Below are positions 1-14,309 of a DNA stretch of 64,000 bases, piece after piece. The translations under genes were made by a program, and so were the position numbers. This stretch comes from Stutzerimonas stutzeri. Its GTDB lineage: Bacteria; Pseudomonadota; Gammaproteobacteria; Pseudomonadales; Pseudomonadaceae. The notes beneath the pieces were generated by a model. The model worked only from the letters and a program-made list of their open reading frames with translations. It was not told the origin of the DNA and searched no databases. Each line of letters begins with the position of its first letter. Within the stretch, counting starts at the first letter, position 1. The stretch lies in the NCBI RefSeq assembly GCF_024451105.1, contig NZ_JANGEY010000002.1:62001-126000 (forward strand), read 5' to 3'.

Positions 1-556
1 CTCCCCAGCTTAGCGGCGGCAGCTTCAGCGACCAGTGCAGACGACGGACCTGGCAGCCGAACAGGACCAGCGAGGCCGCTCGATCCCCCGCCAGGTGGCC
101 GCCGGCCAGGGCAGCGACCACACTCAGCCCACCCAGAGAATGGCCCAGCCAGTGCGCCGCACGCCCGCTCTGCTCGGCGATGAAGGCGGCGATGGCCGGC
201 AGGTCGTAGCGCGCGTAGTCGACCAGCCGGTTGTGGCGATAACGGCGATTGCGTGGCGACAGACCGTGGCCGCGCATCTCGGCCAGCCAGACATCGAAGC
301 CGGCGCGCGCCAGCCAGGCACCCAGGCCATGACCATGGGCGGTGTACCAGCAGCGCCGGTTGGCAAAAGCCCCGTGCAACAGCACCAGCGGCTCGCCACG
401 CCCGAGCGCACCGGCATGCCCGAGACGAGTCAGCGCCAGCTCGACCGAGCTGTCGGGACTGTTGTTGGGCTTGAGGAGATAGACGTCTTCGGTCAGGTCG
501 CCGCACAGCTCGGCGCTGACCAGGGCGACGGGAAAGAGTTTGCTGCTGCTCTGCAT
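1..556 (-). CDS. alpha/beta-fold hydrolase, lipase/esterase-like (3' end outside window)
   Basis: This gene reads leftward and leaves the window, so only the first 185 codons are seen. The product has the opening of an alpha/beta hydrolase: an oxyanion-hole strand LVLLHGAF at residues 57-64 and the nucleophile elbow GHSLGG with the candidate catalytic serine at residue 140. The acid and histidine of the triad should lie beyond the window. No signal peptide is evident. The ATG at 556 was chosen because hydrolase-like sequence starts soon after it and a terminator for the upstream ppsA lies just before it. A probable lipase/esterase gene sits next to ppsA in Pseudomonas aeruginosa. The substrate cannot be told. 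Confidence 0.75.
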   Translation of the reverse strand, partial: MQSSSKLFPVALVSAELCGDLTEDVYLLKPNNSPDSSVELALTRLGHAGALGRGEPLVLLHGAFANRRCWYTAHGHGLGAWLARAGFDVWLAEMRGHGLSPRNRRYRHNRLVDYARYDLPAIAAFIAEQSGRAAHWLGHSLGGLSVVAALAGGHLAGDRAASLVLFGCQVRRLHWSLKLPPLSWG

Positions 557-575
557 CTGCTGTTGTTCACTTGCA

Positions 576-605
576 CGAAAAAGGGCGGGGATTGCCCCCG
601 CCCTT
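576..605 (-). terminator. rho-independent terminator of ppsA
   Basis: On the minus strand a 10-bp GC-rich stem (AAGGGCGGGG, 581-590, pairing with 596-605) with a 5-nt loop is followed by a run of five T (the stem-end pair and 578-580). It lies just downstream of the ppsA stop and separates it from the hydrolase gene. Confidence 0.75.
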
Positions 606-631
606 CTCTGGTTACCGCTTGAGGCCTGCTG

Positions 632-2998
<2,367 letters not shown>

Positions 2999-3165
2999 GG
3001 TGACCTCTCCCCTATGTGGTGCCCGCACAACGCGCGGACTGGTCGGGCCCTGCTTGTGGCCGAGCCCCGGAAAATAAGTGACAATGCCGCCGTACGGCAT
3101 ACCGGGCGCCCTGCGCGCTCGTGGATCCAGCCGGGAAACGATCCCATCGCAAGGCCAGGGCGCCC

Positions 3166-3984
3166 ATGAAACGCACCGCTTTCTTCATCTCCGACGGCAC
3201 CGGCATCACCGCCGAAACGCTGGGCCAGAGCCTGCTGGCGCAGTTCGAGAACATCAACTTCCACAAGCTGACCCGGCCGTACATCGATACCGTGGAAAAA
3301 GCCCGTGCCATGGTACAGCAAATCAACGCGGCTGCCGAGGCGGACGGCGTGCGGCCGATCATCTTCGACACCATCGTCAACCGCGACATCCGCGAGGAAC
3401 TCTCGCACTGCAACGGCTTCATGGTCGACATCTTCTCGACCTTCCTCTCCCCCCTCGAACAGGAGCTGGCTTCGCACTCCTCCTACTCGGTGGGCAAGTC
3501 GCATTCGATCGCCCACAACCCCAACTACATGGAGCGCATCGACTCGGTGCACTTCGCCCTCGACAACGACGACGGCGCACGCACCCACTACTACGGCAAG
3601 GCCGATCTGATCCTGGTCGGCGTGTCGCGCTGCGGCAAGACCCCGACCTGCCTGTACATGGCCCTGCAATACGGCATCCGCGCCGCCAACTATCCGCTCA
3701 CCGAGGACGACATGGAACGCCTGCAGTTGCCCGGCGCGCTCAAGGAGCACAAGGGCAAGCTGTTCGGCCTGACCATCGACCCCGACCGCCTGTCGGCGAT
3801 CCGCAACGAGCGCAAGCCCAACAGCCGCTACGCCAGCTACGCCCAGTGCGAGTTCGAGGTGCGCGAGGTGGAAAGCCTGTTCCGCCGCGAAAACATCCCG
3901 TTCATCAACTCCACGCACTTCTCGGTCGAGGAGATCGCCGCGAAGATCCTGGTGGAAAAGGGCGTCGAGCGGCGCCTCAAGTAA
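3166..3984 (+). CDS. ppsR: PEP synthase regulatory protein (bifunctional kinase / pyrophosphorylase)
   Basis: A 272-aa DUF299-family protein. The family inactivates PEP synthase by ADP-dependent threonine phosphorylation beside the catalytic histidine and reactivates it by phosphate-dependent dephosphorylation. The conserved N-terminus [16 protein letters not shown] is present, as is the P-loop-like motif GVSRCGKT at about residues 152-159. The ATG at 3166 fits the family N-terminus; an in-frame ATG at 3121 would add 15 residues unlike the family. The gene diverges from ppsA across about 165 bp, the usual pairing of regulator and target. Confidence 0.93.
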   Translation: MKRTAFFISDGTGITAETLGQSLLAQFENINFHKLTRPYIDTVEKARAMVQQINAAAEADGVRPIIFDTIVNRDIREELSHCNGFMVDIFSTFLSPLEQELASHSSYSVGKSHSIAHNPNYMERIDSVHFALDNDDGARTHYYGKADLILVGVSRCGKTPTCLYMALQYGIRAANYPLTEDDMERLQLPGALKEHKGKLFGLTIDPDRLSAIRNERKPNSRYASYAQCEFEVREVESLFRRENIPFINSTHFSVEEIAAKILVEKGVERRLK

Positions 3985-4004
3985 CGCCTCCCCGAAAGAA
4001 GCGA

Positions 4005-4022
4005 GCCCGGACTGCTCCGGGC
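4005..4022 (+). terminator. hairpin after ppsR
   Basis: A 7-bp stem GCCCGGA (4005-4011) pairs with TCCGGGC (4016-4022) around a CTGC loop, 20 bp after the ppsR stop. Only a weak pyrimidine tract follows, so it is a probable rather than certain terminator between the convergent ppsR and prpF. Confidence 0.5.
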
Positions 4023-4148
4023 CCCTTCCCCCTGTACTGCACGGGCGCGGAAGCGCCCGACGAGCCGGCGCCGAGACGCCGCTCGCCTCGCCCCGCCGCA
4101 GCCTCGGGCCCGACGGAGCGTTCGCTGCCGCGGCAGCGAATCTCGCCG

Positions 4149-5327
4149 TCAGAAGGCGTCGGCCGGCACCCGCACCCAGCCTTCCATCAGCACCCGCGCG
4201 CTGCGGCTCATCACCGCCTTGGTGGCGGTCCACTCGCCGTCGACCAGTGCCGCCGCCGCGCCGACCCGCAAGGTGCCGGACGGATGACCGAAGGTCACCG
4301 CCTCACGCTCGCCGCCACCGGCGGCCAGGTTGACCAGGGTGCCCGGCACCGCGGCGGCGGTGGCGATGGCCACCGAGGCGGTGCCCATCATCGCGTGGTG
4401 CAGCTTGCCCATCGACAGCGCGCGCACGCAGCAGTCGATCTCGTCGGCTGCCACGGTCTTGCCGCTGGAGGAGACGTACTCGGTGGCCGGCGCGACGAAG
4501 GCGATCTTCGGCGTGTGCTGGCGGGCGGCGGCCTCGGCGATGTCGGAAATCAGCCCCATCTTCAGCGCACCGTAGGCGCGCATGGTCTCGAAGCGCGCCA
4601 GCGCCTCGGCGTCGGAGTTGAGGTCCTTCTGCAGCTCGGTGCCGGTATAACCGATGTCGGCGGCATTGACGAAGATGGTCGGGATCCCGGAGTTGATCAT
4701 GGTCGCCTTGAAGGTGCCGATGCCGGGCACTTCCAGATCGTCGACCACGTTGCCGGTGGGGAACATCGAGCCTTCGCCGTCGGCCGGATCCATGAACTCG
4801 ATGACCACCTCGGCGGCCGGGAAGGTCACGCCGTCCAGCTCGAAGTCGCCGGTTTCCTGCACCTGGCCGTCGCTGATCGGCACATGGGCGATGATGGTCT
4901 TGCCGATGTTCTTCTGCCAGATGCGCACGGTGCAGATGCCGTTCTCCGGGATGCGCTCGGCATCGACCAGCCCGCCGGCAACCGCGAAGGCGCCGACCGC
5001 CGCGGTCAGGTTGCCGCAGTTGCCCGACCAATCGACGAACGCCTTGTTGATCGCCACCTGGCCGAACAGGTAGTCGACGTCGTGGCCGGGCTGCTCGCTC
5101 TTGGCCACGATCACCGTCTTGGAGGTGCTGGAGGTCGCGCCGCCCATGCCGTCGATCTGCTGGCCGTAGGGGTCGGGGCTGCCGATCACCCGCATCAGCA
5201 GGCGGTCTCGGGCCTCGCCCGGCACCTGGCAGCGCTCGGGCAAATCCTGCAGGCGGAAGAACACGCCCTTGCTGGTGCCGCCACGGATGTAGGTGGCGGG
5301 AATCTTGATCTGGGGGAGATGCGCCAT
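4149..5327 (-). CDS. prpF: 2-methylaconitate cis-trans isomerase PrpF
   Basis: A 392-aa member of the PrpF/DUF453 family, which isomerises the 2-methylaconitate made by AcnD so that it can be hydrated to 2-methylisocitrate. The family N-terminus is plain: PATYIRGGTSKGVFFR. The middle holds the segment SGNCGNLTAAVGAFA, with the family's conserved cysteine. The start at 5327 gives MAHLPQIKIPATYIRGG; an ATG at 5474 would add 49 residues of GC-rich nonsense. It is the last gene of the leftward prp operon, 100 bp after acnD. No prpD follows: the next gene downstream is the convergent ppsR. Confidence 0.94.
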   Translation of the reverse strand: MAHLPQIKIPATYIRGGTSKGVFFRLQDLPERCQVPGEARDRLLMRVIGSPDPYGQQIDGMGGATSSTSKTVIVAKSEQPGHDVDYLFGQVAINKAFVDWSGNCGNLTAAVGAFAVAGGLVDAERIPENGICTVRIWQKNIGKTIIAHVPISDGQVQETGDFELDGVTFPAAEVVIEFMDPADGEGSMFPTGNVVDDLEVPGIGTFKATMINSGIPTIFVNAADIGYTGTELQKDLNSDAEALARFETMRAYGALKMGLISDIAEAAARQHTPKIAFVAPATEYVSSSGKTVAADEIDCCVRALSMGKLHHAMMGTASVAIATAAAVPGTLVNLAAGGGEREAVTFGHPSGTLRVGAAAALVDGEWTATKAVMSRSARVLMEGWVRVPADAF

Positions 5328-5427
5328 GCGAATCTGTTCCTCATGAAGCCGCAGCGCCGGACGGCGCTGCGGAGATGGAATGCGTGGCCGACGGCCCCGC
5401 CACAGGGCGGGACCGTCGGCCGGCCGG

Positions 5428-8031
<2,604 letters not shown>

Positions 8032-8122
8032 CAGGCAGGAACTCAATCGGGTGGCGATCGGTGGGTGTCTCCGGGGAGCGCAGGAGGGAGAGCTCCTCGT
8101 AAGAGCCCTCCCCCGCTGCGGA

Positions 8123-9250
8123 TCAGCGTGCGGCGATCGGCGGAACCGGACGCTGCTCCACGCCGATGTACTCGGCGCTCGGACGGATGATGCGGTTGTT
8201 GCTGCGCTGCTCGAACACATGGGACGCCCAGCCGGTGACCCGCGAGCAGACGAAGATCGGGGTGAACAGCTTGGTCGGGATGCCCATGAAGTTGTAGGCG
8301 GACGCGTGGTAGAAGTCGGCGTTGGGGAACAGCTTCTTCTGCTCCCACATGACCTTGTCGATCGCCTCGGAGACCGGGAACAGCACGGTGTCGCCGACTT
8401 CCTCGGCGAGCAGCTTGGACCAGCCCTTGATCACCTCGTTGCGCGGGTCGGAGACGCTGTAGATCGCGTGACCGAAGCCCATGATCTTGTCCTTGCGCGC
8501 CAGCATGGCCAGGGTGCCTTCGGTGGCCTCCTCGGGGGTAGCGAACTTCTCGATCATCTCCATCGCCGCCTCGTTGGCGCCGCCGTGCAGCGGGCCGCGC
8601 AGCGAGCCGATCGCCCCGGTGATGCAGGAGAACAGGTCGGACAGGGTCGAGGCACAGACGCGGGCGGTGAAGGTCGAGGCGTTGAACTCGTGCTCCGCGT
8701 AGAGGATCAGCGACACGTTCATCACCTTGCGGTGCAGCTCGCTGGGTGCCTTGCCGTGCAGCAGGGTCAGGAAGTGGCTACCCAGGTCCGGCGCGTCGCT
8801 GGTGCAGTCGATGCGCACGCCTTCGTGGCTGAAGCGGTACCAGTAGCACATGATCGCCGGGAAGGCGGCCATCAGGCGGTTGGCCTTGTCGAGCTGCTGC
8901 TCGAAGCTTTCCTCGGGCTCCAGGTTGCCGAGCATCGAGCAGCCGGTGCGCATCACGTCCATCGGGTGGGCGCTGGCCGGAATGCGCTCGAGCACTTCCT
9001 TGAGGGCCTGGGGCAGGTCGCGCTGGGTCTGCAGCTGGGTCAGGTAGGCATCCAGCTGGGCCTGGGTGGGCAGCTCGCCGTAGAACAGCAGGTAGGCGAC
9101 TTCCTCGAACAGGCAGTCCTTGGCCAGCTCGCGGACGTCGTAGCCGCGGTAGGTCAGGCCGGCGCCGGCCTTGCCGACGGTGGACAGGGCAGTCTGGCCA
9201 GCGATCTGGCCGCGCAGACCGGCACCGGAGAGAACTTTACCTTCAGCCAT
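8123..9250 (-). CDS. prpC: 2-methylcitrate synthase
   Basis: Condenses propionyl-CoA with oxaloacetate to 2-methylcitrate. At 375 aa it has the short type II citrate synthase form of PrpC. Active-site segments seen are LHGGANEAAM, with its histidine, and GFGHAIYSVSDPRNEVIK, with histidine and arginine. The N-terminus KVLSGAGLRGQIAGQTALSTVG is typical of PrpC. A GAGGAA ribosome site lies upstream of the ATG. It sits between prpB and acnD in the operon; the 94-bp gap to prpB holds a strong hairpin. Confidence 0.95.
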   Translation of the reverse strand: MAEGKVLSGAGLRGQIAGQTALSTVGKAGAGLTYRGYDVRELAKDCLFEEVAYLLFYGELPTQAQLDAYLTQLQTQRDLPQALKEVLERIPASAHPMDVMRTGCSMLGNLEPEESFEQQLDKANRLMAAFPAIMCYWYRFSHEGVRIDCTSDAPDLGSHFLTLLHGKAPSELHRKVMNVSLILYAEHEFNASTFTARVCASTLSDLFSCITGAIGSLRGPLHGGANEAAMEMIEKFATPEEATEGTLAMLARKDKIMGFGHAIYSVSDPRNEVIKGWSKLLAEEVGDTVLFPVSEAIDKVMWEQKKLFPNADFYHASAYNFMGIPTKLFTPIFVCSRVTGWASHVFEQRSNNRIIRPSAEYIGVEQRPVPPIAAR

Positions 9251-9308
9251 CGCGTTGTTCCTCTTCTTTATTTATTGAAGTTGTTGGCGGATACAGCAAC
9301 TCACTGGA

Positions 9309-9327
9309 GGAGCCCCGACGGGGCTCC
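9309..9327 (-). other. intercistronic hairpin between prpB and prpC
   Basis: GGAGCCCC (9309-9316) pairs perfectly with GGGGCTCC (9320-9327) around a 3-nt loop, between the prpB stop and the prpC start. No T-run follows on the minus strand, so it more likely stabilises or processes the polycistronic mRNA, or gives partial attenuation, than ends transcription. Confidence 0.55.
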
Positions 9328-9344
9328 CGGTCGTCCAGACGGGA

Positions 9345-10253
9345 TCAGCACTCCCGCGGCTGGATCTTTTCCTGCTTCTTCTGGGCGAACAGCTCGTCGA
9401 GCTTGTCCTCGTAGGCGTGGTAGCCGAGGTACTTGTACAGGTCGGCACGGGTCTGCATGATCTCGACCACGTTCTTCTGGGTGCCCTGCTCGCGGATCGC
9501 CTGGTAGACCTTCAGCGCCGCGGCGTTCATCGCCCGGTAGGCGCCGCAGCAGTACAGCACCATGTCCACGTCCACCGAAGCCAGCTCGTCGCAGGTGAAC
9601 AGCGGGGTGTGGCCGAATTCGGTGATGTTGGCGAGGATCGGCACGTTCACCGCGGCGCGGAACTGCTTGTACATCGCCAGTTCGGTCATCGCCTCGGGGA
9701 AGATCATGTCGGCGCCGGCCTCGACGTAGGCGCAGGCGCGGTCGATGGCGGACTGCAGGCCCTCGCCGGCCAGCGCGTCGGTGCGCGCCATGATCACGAA
9801 GCTGTCGTCCTGGCGGGCATCGACGGCGGCCTTGATGCGGTCGACCATCTCCTCGGTGCTGACCACTTCCTTGCCCGGACGGTGGCCGCAGCGCTTGGTG
9901 CCGACCTGGTCCTCGATGTGCACGGCGGCCACGCCGACCTTCTCGAACGAGCGGATGGTACGGGCGATGTTGAAGGCGCCGCCCCAGCCGGTGTCGATGT
10001 CGACCAGCACCGGCAGGGTGGTGGCGTCGGTCAGCCGGCGGGCGTCGGTCAGCACGTCTTCCATGGTGCTGATGCCCAGATCCGGGATGCCCAGCGAGTT
10101 GGCCGCCACGCCGCCGCCGGAGATGTACAGCGCCTTGAAGCCGGTAGCCTCGGCCATGCGGCCGGCGTAGGCAGTGATCGCACCGACGATCTGCAGCGGA
10201 TTCTCGCTGGCGACCGCTTCGCGGAACTTCTGGCCGGGAGTCTTCTGGGTCAT
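9345..10253 (-). CDS. prpB: 2-methylisocitrate lyase
   Basis: Splits 2-methylisocitrate into pyruvate and succinate, the last step of the methylcitrate cycle. The 302-aa protein belongs to the isocitrate-lyase/PEP-mutase family. It has the metal-binding segment [12 protein letters not shown] and the catalytic-loop motif [10 protein letters not shown] with the active-site cysteine. The start codon overlaps the gntR stop by 4 bases (ATGA), indicating translational coupling. It is the first enzyme gene of the operon. Confidence 0.95.
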   Translation of the reverse strand: MTQKTPGQKFREAVASENPLQIVGAITAYAGRMAEATGFKALYISGGGVAANSLGIPDLGISTMEDVLTDARRLTDATTLPVLVDIDTGWGGAFNIARTIRSFEKVGVAAVHIEDQVGTKRCGHRPGKEVVSTEEMVDRIKAAVDARQDDSFVIMARTDALAGEGLQSAIDRACAYVEAGADMIFPEAMTELAMYKQFRAAVNVPILANITEFGHTPLFTCDELASVDVDMVLYCCGAYRAMNAAALKVYQAIREQGTQKNVVEIMQTRADLYKYLGYHAYEDKLDELFAQKKQEKIQPREC

Positions 10254-10996
10254 GACTTACCTCGTTGCTTGGCGTTCTTGTGGGCGGCGTCCTGGAAGTG
10301 ACGCTCGACGTTGCGCTTGGATGCCGCAATGTGGCGGCGCATCAAGAGCTCGGCCAGCTCGCCGTCACGCTCGGCGATGGCGTCGAGAATGCGGTGGTGC
10401 TCGGCAAAGGCCTGGCGCGGCCGATTCGGCATGGTCGAGAACTGGATGCGGTACATGCGCACCAGCTGGTACAGCTCGTTGCACAGCAGATTGCTCAGGG
10501 TCTGATTGCCGCTGCCCTGGATGATCCGGTAATGGAAGTCGAAATCGCCCTCCTGCTGGTAGTAGCCGACCCCGGCCTGGAAGGCGGCGTCGCGCTCGTG
10601 GGTATCCAGCACCCGGCGCAGCTCGTCGATCTCCGCCTCGCTCATCCGCTCGGCGGCCAGCCGGCAGGCCATGCCCTCCAGCGATTCGCGGATCTCGTAC
10701 AGCTCGAGCAGCTCGGCCGGACTCAGCGAAACCACCCGCGCACCGACGTGCGGGACGCGCACCAGCAGGCGCTGCCCCTCCAGGCGGCGGATCGCCTCGC
10801 GCAGCGGTCCGCGACTGATGCCGTAGGCGCGCGCCAGCTCCGGCTCGGATATCTTGCTGCCCGGAGCAATCTCGCCGCGCACGATGGCCGACTGGATACA
10901 GCGGAAGACGTGATCGGAGAGGGTTCCGGCGTCGTCGTCCAACTGGCGGCTTTCGGCAAGGGCTTCGCTCATCATTGTCGACACATCGAGATTCAT
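10250..10996 (-). CDS. GntR-family (FadR/FCD subfamily) regulator of the prp operon
   Basis: A 248-aa regulator with an N-terminal winged helix-turn-helix (about residues 30-95, including [25 protein letters not shown]) and a C-terminal all-helical FCD ligand domain. It is the first gene of the operon and overlaps prpB by 4 bp, so it probably controls its own operon; methylcitrate-cycle intermediates are the likely ligands by analogy with other proteobacteria. The ATG at 10996 gives the longest form. Two further in-frame ATGs at 10975 and 10972 fit the domain equally well, and a partial copy of the operator overlaps this area, so the true start is uncertain. Confidence 0.88.
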   Translation of the reverse strand: MNLDVSTMMSEALAESRQLDDDAGTLSDHVFRCIQSAIVRGEIAPGSKISEPELARAYGISRGPLREAIRRLEGQRLLVRVPHVGARVVSLSPAELLELYEIRESLEGMACRLAAERMSEAEIDELRRVLDTHERDAAFQAGVGYYQQEGDFDFHYRIIQGSGNQTLSNLLCNELYQLVRMYRIQFSTMPNRPRQAFAEHHRILDAIAERDGELAELLMRRHIAASKRNVERHFQDAAHKNAKQRGKS

Positions 10997-11006
10997 CGTT
11001 CGCCAG

Positions 11007-11063
11007 AAACTAGGACAATCCCCGATTCATGTCAAACCAACTTAGACGATTGTCGACAATCGT
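11007..11063 (-). promoter_or_regulatory. promoter and palindromic operator of the gntR-prp operon
   Basis: On the minus strand a -35 TTGACA (11030-11035) and a -10 TAGTTT (11007-11012) are separated by exactly 17 bp. Just upstream lies an 18-bp perfect palindrome ACGATTGTCGACAATCGT (11046-11063), a likely operator for the GntR-family product. A second, partial copy (TGTCGACA, 10976-10983) lies downstream, at the start of the regulator's reading frame. An operator pair straddling the promoter fits autoregulation. Confidence 0.75.
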
Positions 11064-11242
11064 GCTTCCCAGCATCATTCCGTCACGATTCTTGCGTGCC
11101 GCCGACGCGGTCGCGCAGACAGGCGGCAGGCAGTGCCCGCCGCCTGTCGCCCACCCCAAGGGTGCGTGCTAGAATGCAGCCCGCCCGAGCGGCTGCCAGC
11201 CGCCCCGCCTTTCGGCCCCTTCATGCCCATCGCACAGGACCT

Positions 11243-11779
11243 ATGAGACTCAAGCCCCTCGTCTTGCTCCTCAGCCTGATGATGCCCTGCGGCCTTGGCC
11301 TCGCTGCCGAAAAGACCGTCTACGGCCTCAACGAATATGCCCAGCTGCCGGAACTCGGCAACGTTCTGGCTGCCAAACTCGACACCGGCGCCAAGACCGC
11401 CTCGCTCAGCGCACGCAACATCCGGCGCTTCAGGCGCGAGGGCGAAGCCTGGGTACGCTTCAACCTCGGCACCGACGAGGATGGCGTCGCGCCGATCGAA
11501 AGACCCCTGGCCCGCATCAGCAAGATCAAGCGCCGCGCCGGCGACTTCGATCCCGACGAGGGCAAGACCTACACCGCCCGGCCGGTGATCGAACTGGACG
11601 TCTGCATGGGCAGCAGCCTGCGCACCATCGAGGTGAACCTGACCGACCGCAGCGCCTTCCAGTACCCCCTGCTGATCGGCGCCGAAGCCCTCAAGCACTT
11701 CGGCGCCCTGGTGGACCCCAGCCTCAAGTACGCCGCCGGCAAGCCCGGCTGCACCAACGTTGCACTCTCGGACGAGTAA
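11243..11779 (+). CDS. retropepsin-like aspartic protease (RimB/Zn_protease family), periplasmic
   Basis: A 178-aa protein with an N-terminal signal peptide (RLKPLVLLLSLMMPCGLGLAA) and a family core around LDTGAKTASL, where Asp47 in the D-T-G motif is the expected catalytic aspartate of a retropepsin fold. The family is often named ATP-dependent zinc protease although the fold is aspartic-protease-like. The start at 11243 is the ATG that gives the signal peptide; a TAGAAT -10-like hexamer lies at 11170-11175. It heads a tight three-gene set with the transglutaminase-like/7TM protein (5 bp gap) and a RimK-like ligase. Its substrate is unknown; a peptide linked to the ligase's product is an inference. 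Confidence 0.82.
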   Translation: MRLKPLVLLLSLMMPCGLGLAAEKTVYGLNEYAQLPELGNVLAAKLDTGAKTASLSARNIRRFRREGEAWVRFNLGTDEDGVAPIERPLARISKIKRRAGDFDPDEGKTYTARPVIELDVCMGSSLRTIEVNLTDRSAFQYPLLIGAEALKHFGALVDPSLKYAAGKPGCTNVALSDE

Positions 11780-11784
11780 TCTCG

Positions 11785-13311
11785 ATGCGCTCTCTCACCT
11801 TGCACCTGAAAGTCCTCATCGCCATCCTGGTGAGTCTGGGCGTGGCGATCACCGCCTACCAGATCTTCGTCCTCGGCATCCCGGTGACCGAGGCGGAAAC
11901 GGACAACGTCTGGAACATCGACGCCAAGGTCGAGTTCCAGGCCAATCCGCGCACCCCGGTCAAGGTGCAGATGTTCGTCCCGCCGCTCAGCCAGGATTTC
12001 GTCAGCCTCAACGAGAGCTTCATCTCCAACAACTACGGCGTCAGCGTCAACAACGTCGACGGCAACCGCCGGGTGACCTGGTCGGCGCGCCGCGCCAACG
12101 GCAAGCAGACCCTGTACTACCGGATGGTCCTGACCCAGCGTTTCTCTACGGAGAAAGCCCCGGAAAAGGGGCCAATCTACCGGGAAAGCCTGCCGATTTC
12201 CGGCCCCGAGCAGATCGCCGCCGAGGCCCTGCTGGCCCCCATCCGCCAGCACTCGGCCGACGTCGAGACCTTCATCGGCGAGACCATCAAGCGCGTCAAC
12301 AACCTCGGCGACGACAACGTCAAGCTGCTGCTCGCCGGCGACACCTCGGTGGCCAACCGCGCCCGGGTGATCGACCTGCTGCTGTCCATCGCCCACGTGC
12401 CCATGGAACGCGTGCACACCATCCGCCTGGTCGAGAACCAGGCGCAGACTCCGGAACTGTGGCTGCGCAGCTTCAACGGCCAGAACTGGCTGTACTTCAA
12501 CCCGGCCAGCGGCCAGCAGGGCCTGCCGCGCGACCGCCTGATCTGGTGGTTCGGCGACGCCGAACTGGTCAGCGTCGACGGCGGCCGCCAGGCGCAGGTG
12601 ACCTTCACCCTCAACACCAGCGAGCTGAACGCCATCCGCCTGGCCAAGCAGTCCGACGCCTCGGCCGACTCGGGCTTCCTCGAGTACTCGCTGTACGGCC
12701 TGCCGCTGCAGACCCAGCAGACCTACCAGATCATGATCATGATCCCGATCGGCGTGCTGGTGATCCTCATCCTGCGCAACCTCGGCGGCCTGCAGACCCT
12801 CGGCACCTTCACCCCGGTGCTGATCGCCCTGGCCTTCCGCGAGACCCAGCTGGGCTTCGGCATCGTGCTGTTCACCATCATCACCGCGCTGGGCCTGTCG
12901 CTGCGCTCCTACCTCGAACACCTCAAGCTGCAGATGCTGCCGCGCCTGTCGGTGGTGCTGACCTTCGTGGTGGTACTGATCGCGGTGATCAGCCTGTTCA
13001 GCCATAAGCTGGGCCTCGAGCGCGGCCTGTCGGTGGCACTGTTCCCGATGGTGATCCTGACCATGACCATCGAGCGTCTGTCGATCACCTGGGAGGAGCG
13101 CGGCGGCAGCCATGCCTTCAAGGTCGCCATCGGCACCCTGATCGCCGCCACCCTGGCGCACCTGCTGATGAGCATCCCGGAGCTGACCTACTTCGTGTTC
13201 ACCTTCCCGGCGGTGCTGCTGATCCTGGTCGGTTTCATGCTGGCGATGGGCCGTTACCGCGGCTACCGCCTGACCGAACTGTTCCGCTTCAAAGCCTTCC
13301 TCAAGGACTGA
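11785..13311 (+). CDS. inactive transglutaminase-like domain fused to a 7TM domain
   Basis: A 508-aa membrane protein. One N-terminal membrane helix (about residues 7-28) is followed by a periplasmic region of about 280 residues resembling the UUP-type inactive transglutaminase domain. The C-terminal part holds seven closely spaced hydrophobic helices, starting at about residue 315 (TYQIMIMIPIGVLVILIL). No convincing Cys-His-Asp triad is seen in the transglutaminase-like part, in line with the family name. It lies between the retropepsin and the ATP-grasp ligase, a neighbourhood conserved in many proteobacteria and predicted to handle peptides or peptide-modified proteins. The function is not known. 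Confidence 0.8.
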   Translation: MRSLTLHLKVLIAILVSLGVAITAYQIFVLGIPVTEAETDNVWNIDAKVEFQANPRTPVKVQMFVPPLSQDFVSLNESFISNNYGVSVNNVDGNRRVTWSARRANGKQTLYYRMVLTQRFSTEKAPEKGPIYRESLPISGPEQIAAEALLAPIRQHSADVETFIGETIKRVNNLGDDNVKLLLAGDTSVANRARVIDLLLSIAHVPMERVHTIRLVENQAQTPELWLRSFNGQNWLYFNPASGQQGLPRDRLIWWFGDAELVSVDGGRQAQVTFTLNTSELNAIRLAKQSDASADSGFLEYSLYGLPLQTQQTYQIMIMIPIGVLVILILRNLGGLQTLGTFTPVLIALAFRETQLGFGIVLFTIITALGLSLRSYLEHLKLQMLPRLSVVLTFVVVLIAVISLFSHKLGLERGLSVALFPMVILTMTIERLSITWEERGGSHAFKVAIGTLIAATLAHLLMSIPELTYFVFTFPAVLLILVGFMLAMGRYRGYRLTELFRFKAFLKD

Positions 13312-13315
13312 TGCC

Positions 13316-14302
13316 ATGTTCGGCCTGATCAAGACCTGGAAGGCCCTGAGTGCCAAGGGCATCATGGGCATCAACCGGCGCAACGCGGACTACGTGCTGA
13401 AGTACAACAAGCGCAGCCTGTACCCGGTGGTGGACGACAAGATCCTCACCAAGGAGCGCGCCATCGCCGCCGGCATCCACGTCCCGGAGCTGTACGGGAT
13501 CATTGCCACCGAGAAGGAAATCGAGAACTTCGACAGGATCGTCGAGGGGCGCAACGACTTCGTGATCAAGCCGGCGCAGGGCGCCGGCGGCGACGGCATC
13601 CTGGTGATCGCCGACCGCTTCGAGGGGCGCTTCAAGACCGTCTCCGGCAAGATCGTCAGCCACTCGGACATCGAGCAGCAGCTGTCGAGCATCCTCTCCG
13701 GCCTGTACTCGCTGGGCGGCGGCCGCGACCGCGTGTTGATCGAATACCGGGTGACACCGGACCCGATCTTCAAGAGCATCAGCTACGAGGGCGTGCCGGA
13801 CATCCGCATCATCGTCCTCAAGGGCTACCCGGTGATGGCCATGCTGCGCCTGCCGACCCGCCAGTCCAACGGCAAGGCCAACCTGCACCAGGGCGCCATC
13901 GGCGTCGGCGTCGACCTGGCCACCGGCCTGACCCTGCGCGGCACCTGGCTGAACAACAAGATCAGCAAGCACCCGGACACCGCCAACGCGGTGGACGGCG
14001 TGCAGCTGCCCAACTGGGATGGTTTCATGAAGCTGGCCGCCGGCTGCTACGAGCTGTGCGGCCTGGGCTACATCGGCGTGGACATGGTCCTCGACGTCGA
14101 CAAGGGCCCGCTGATCCTCGAGCTCAACGCCCGCCCCGGCCTGAACATCCAGATCGCCAACGACTGCGGACTGACCCACCGCCTGCAGGCCGTCGAGGCC
14201 CGCCTGGAGGAGCTGGCCGCCAAGGACATCGAGGAAACCCCGGAACAGCGCGTGCGCTTCTCCCAGGAAGTGTTCGGCCACGTCAAGCCGATCGAGCTGT
14301 GA
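13316..14302 (+). CDS. RimK-like alpha-L-glutamate ligase family protein (ATP-grasp)
   Basis: A 328-aa ATP-grasp enzyme. Nucleotide and metal binding motifs are visible: DFVIKPAQGAGGDGILVI (around residue 80) and LILELNARPGLNIQIAN near residue 270, with the metal-binding glutamate and asparagine. Such enzymes join an amino acid or peptide to a carboxylate by way of an acyl phosphate. It starts 5 bp after the 7TM gene and ends at a hairpin, so it closes the three-gene operon. The substrate is unknown; the name alpha-L-glutamate ligase comes from similarity to RimK and need not hold. Confidence 0.85.
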   Translation: MFGLIKTWKALSAKGIMGINRRNADYVLKYNKRSLYPVVDDKILTKERAIAAGIHVPELYGIIATEKEIENFDRIVEGRNDFVIKPAQGAGGDGILVIADRFEGRFKTVSGKIVSHSDIEQQLSSILSGLYSLGGGRDRVLIEYRVTPDPIFKSISYEGVPDIRIIVLKGYPVMAMLRLPTRQSNGKANLHQGAIGVGVDLATGLTLRGTWLNNKISKHPDTANAVDGVQLPNWDGFMKLAAGCYELCGLGYIGVDMVLDVDKGPLILELNARPGLNIQIANDCGLTHRLQAVEARLEELAAKDIEETPEQRVRFSQEVFGHVKPIEL

Positions 14303-14309
14303 CCCGTGC

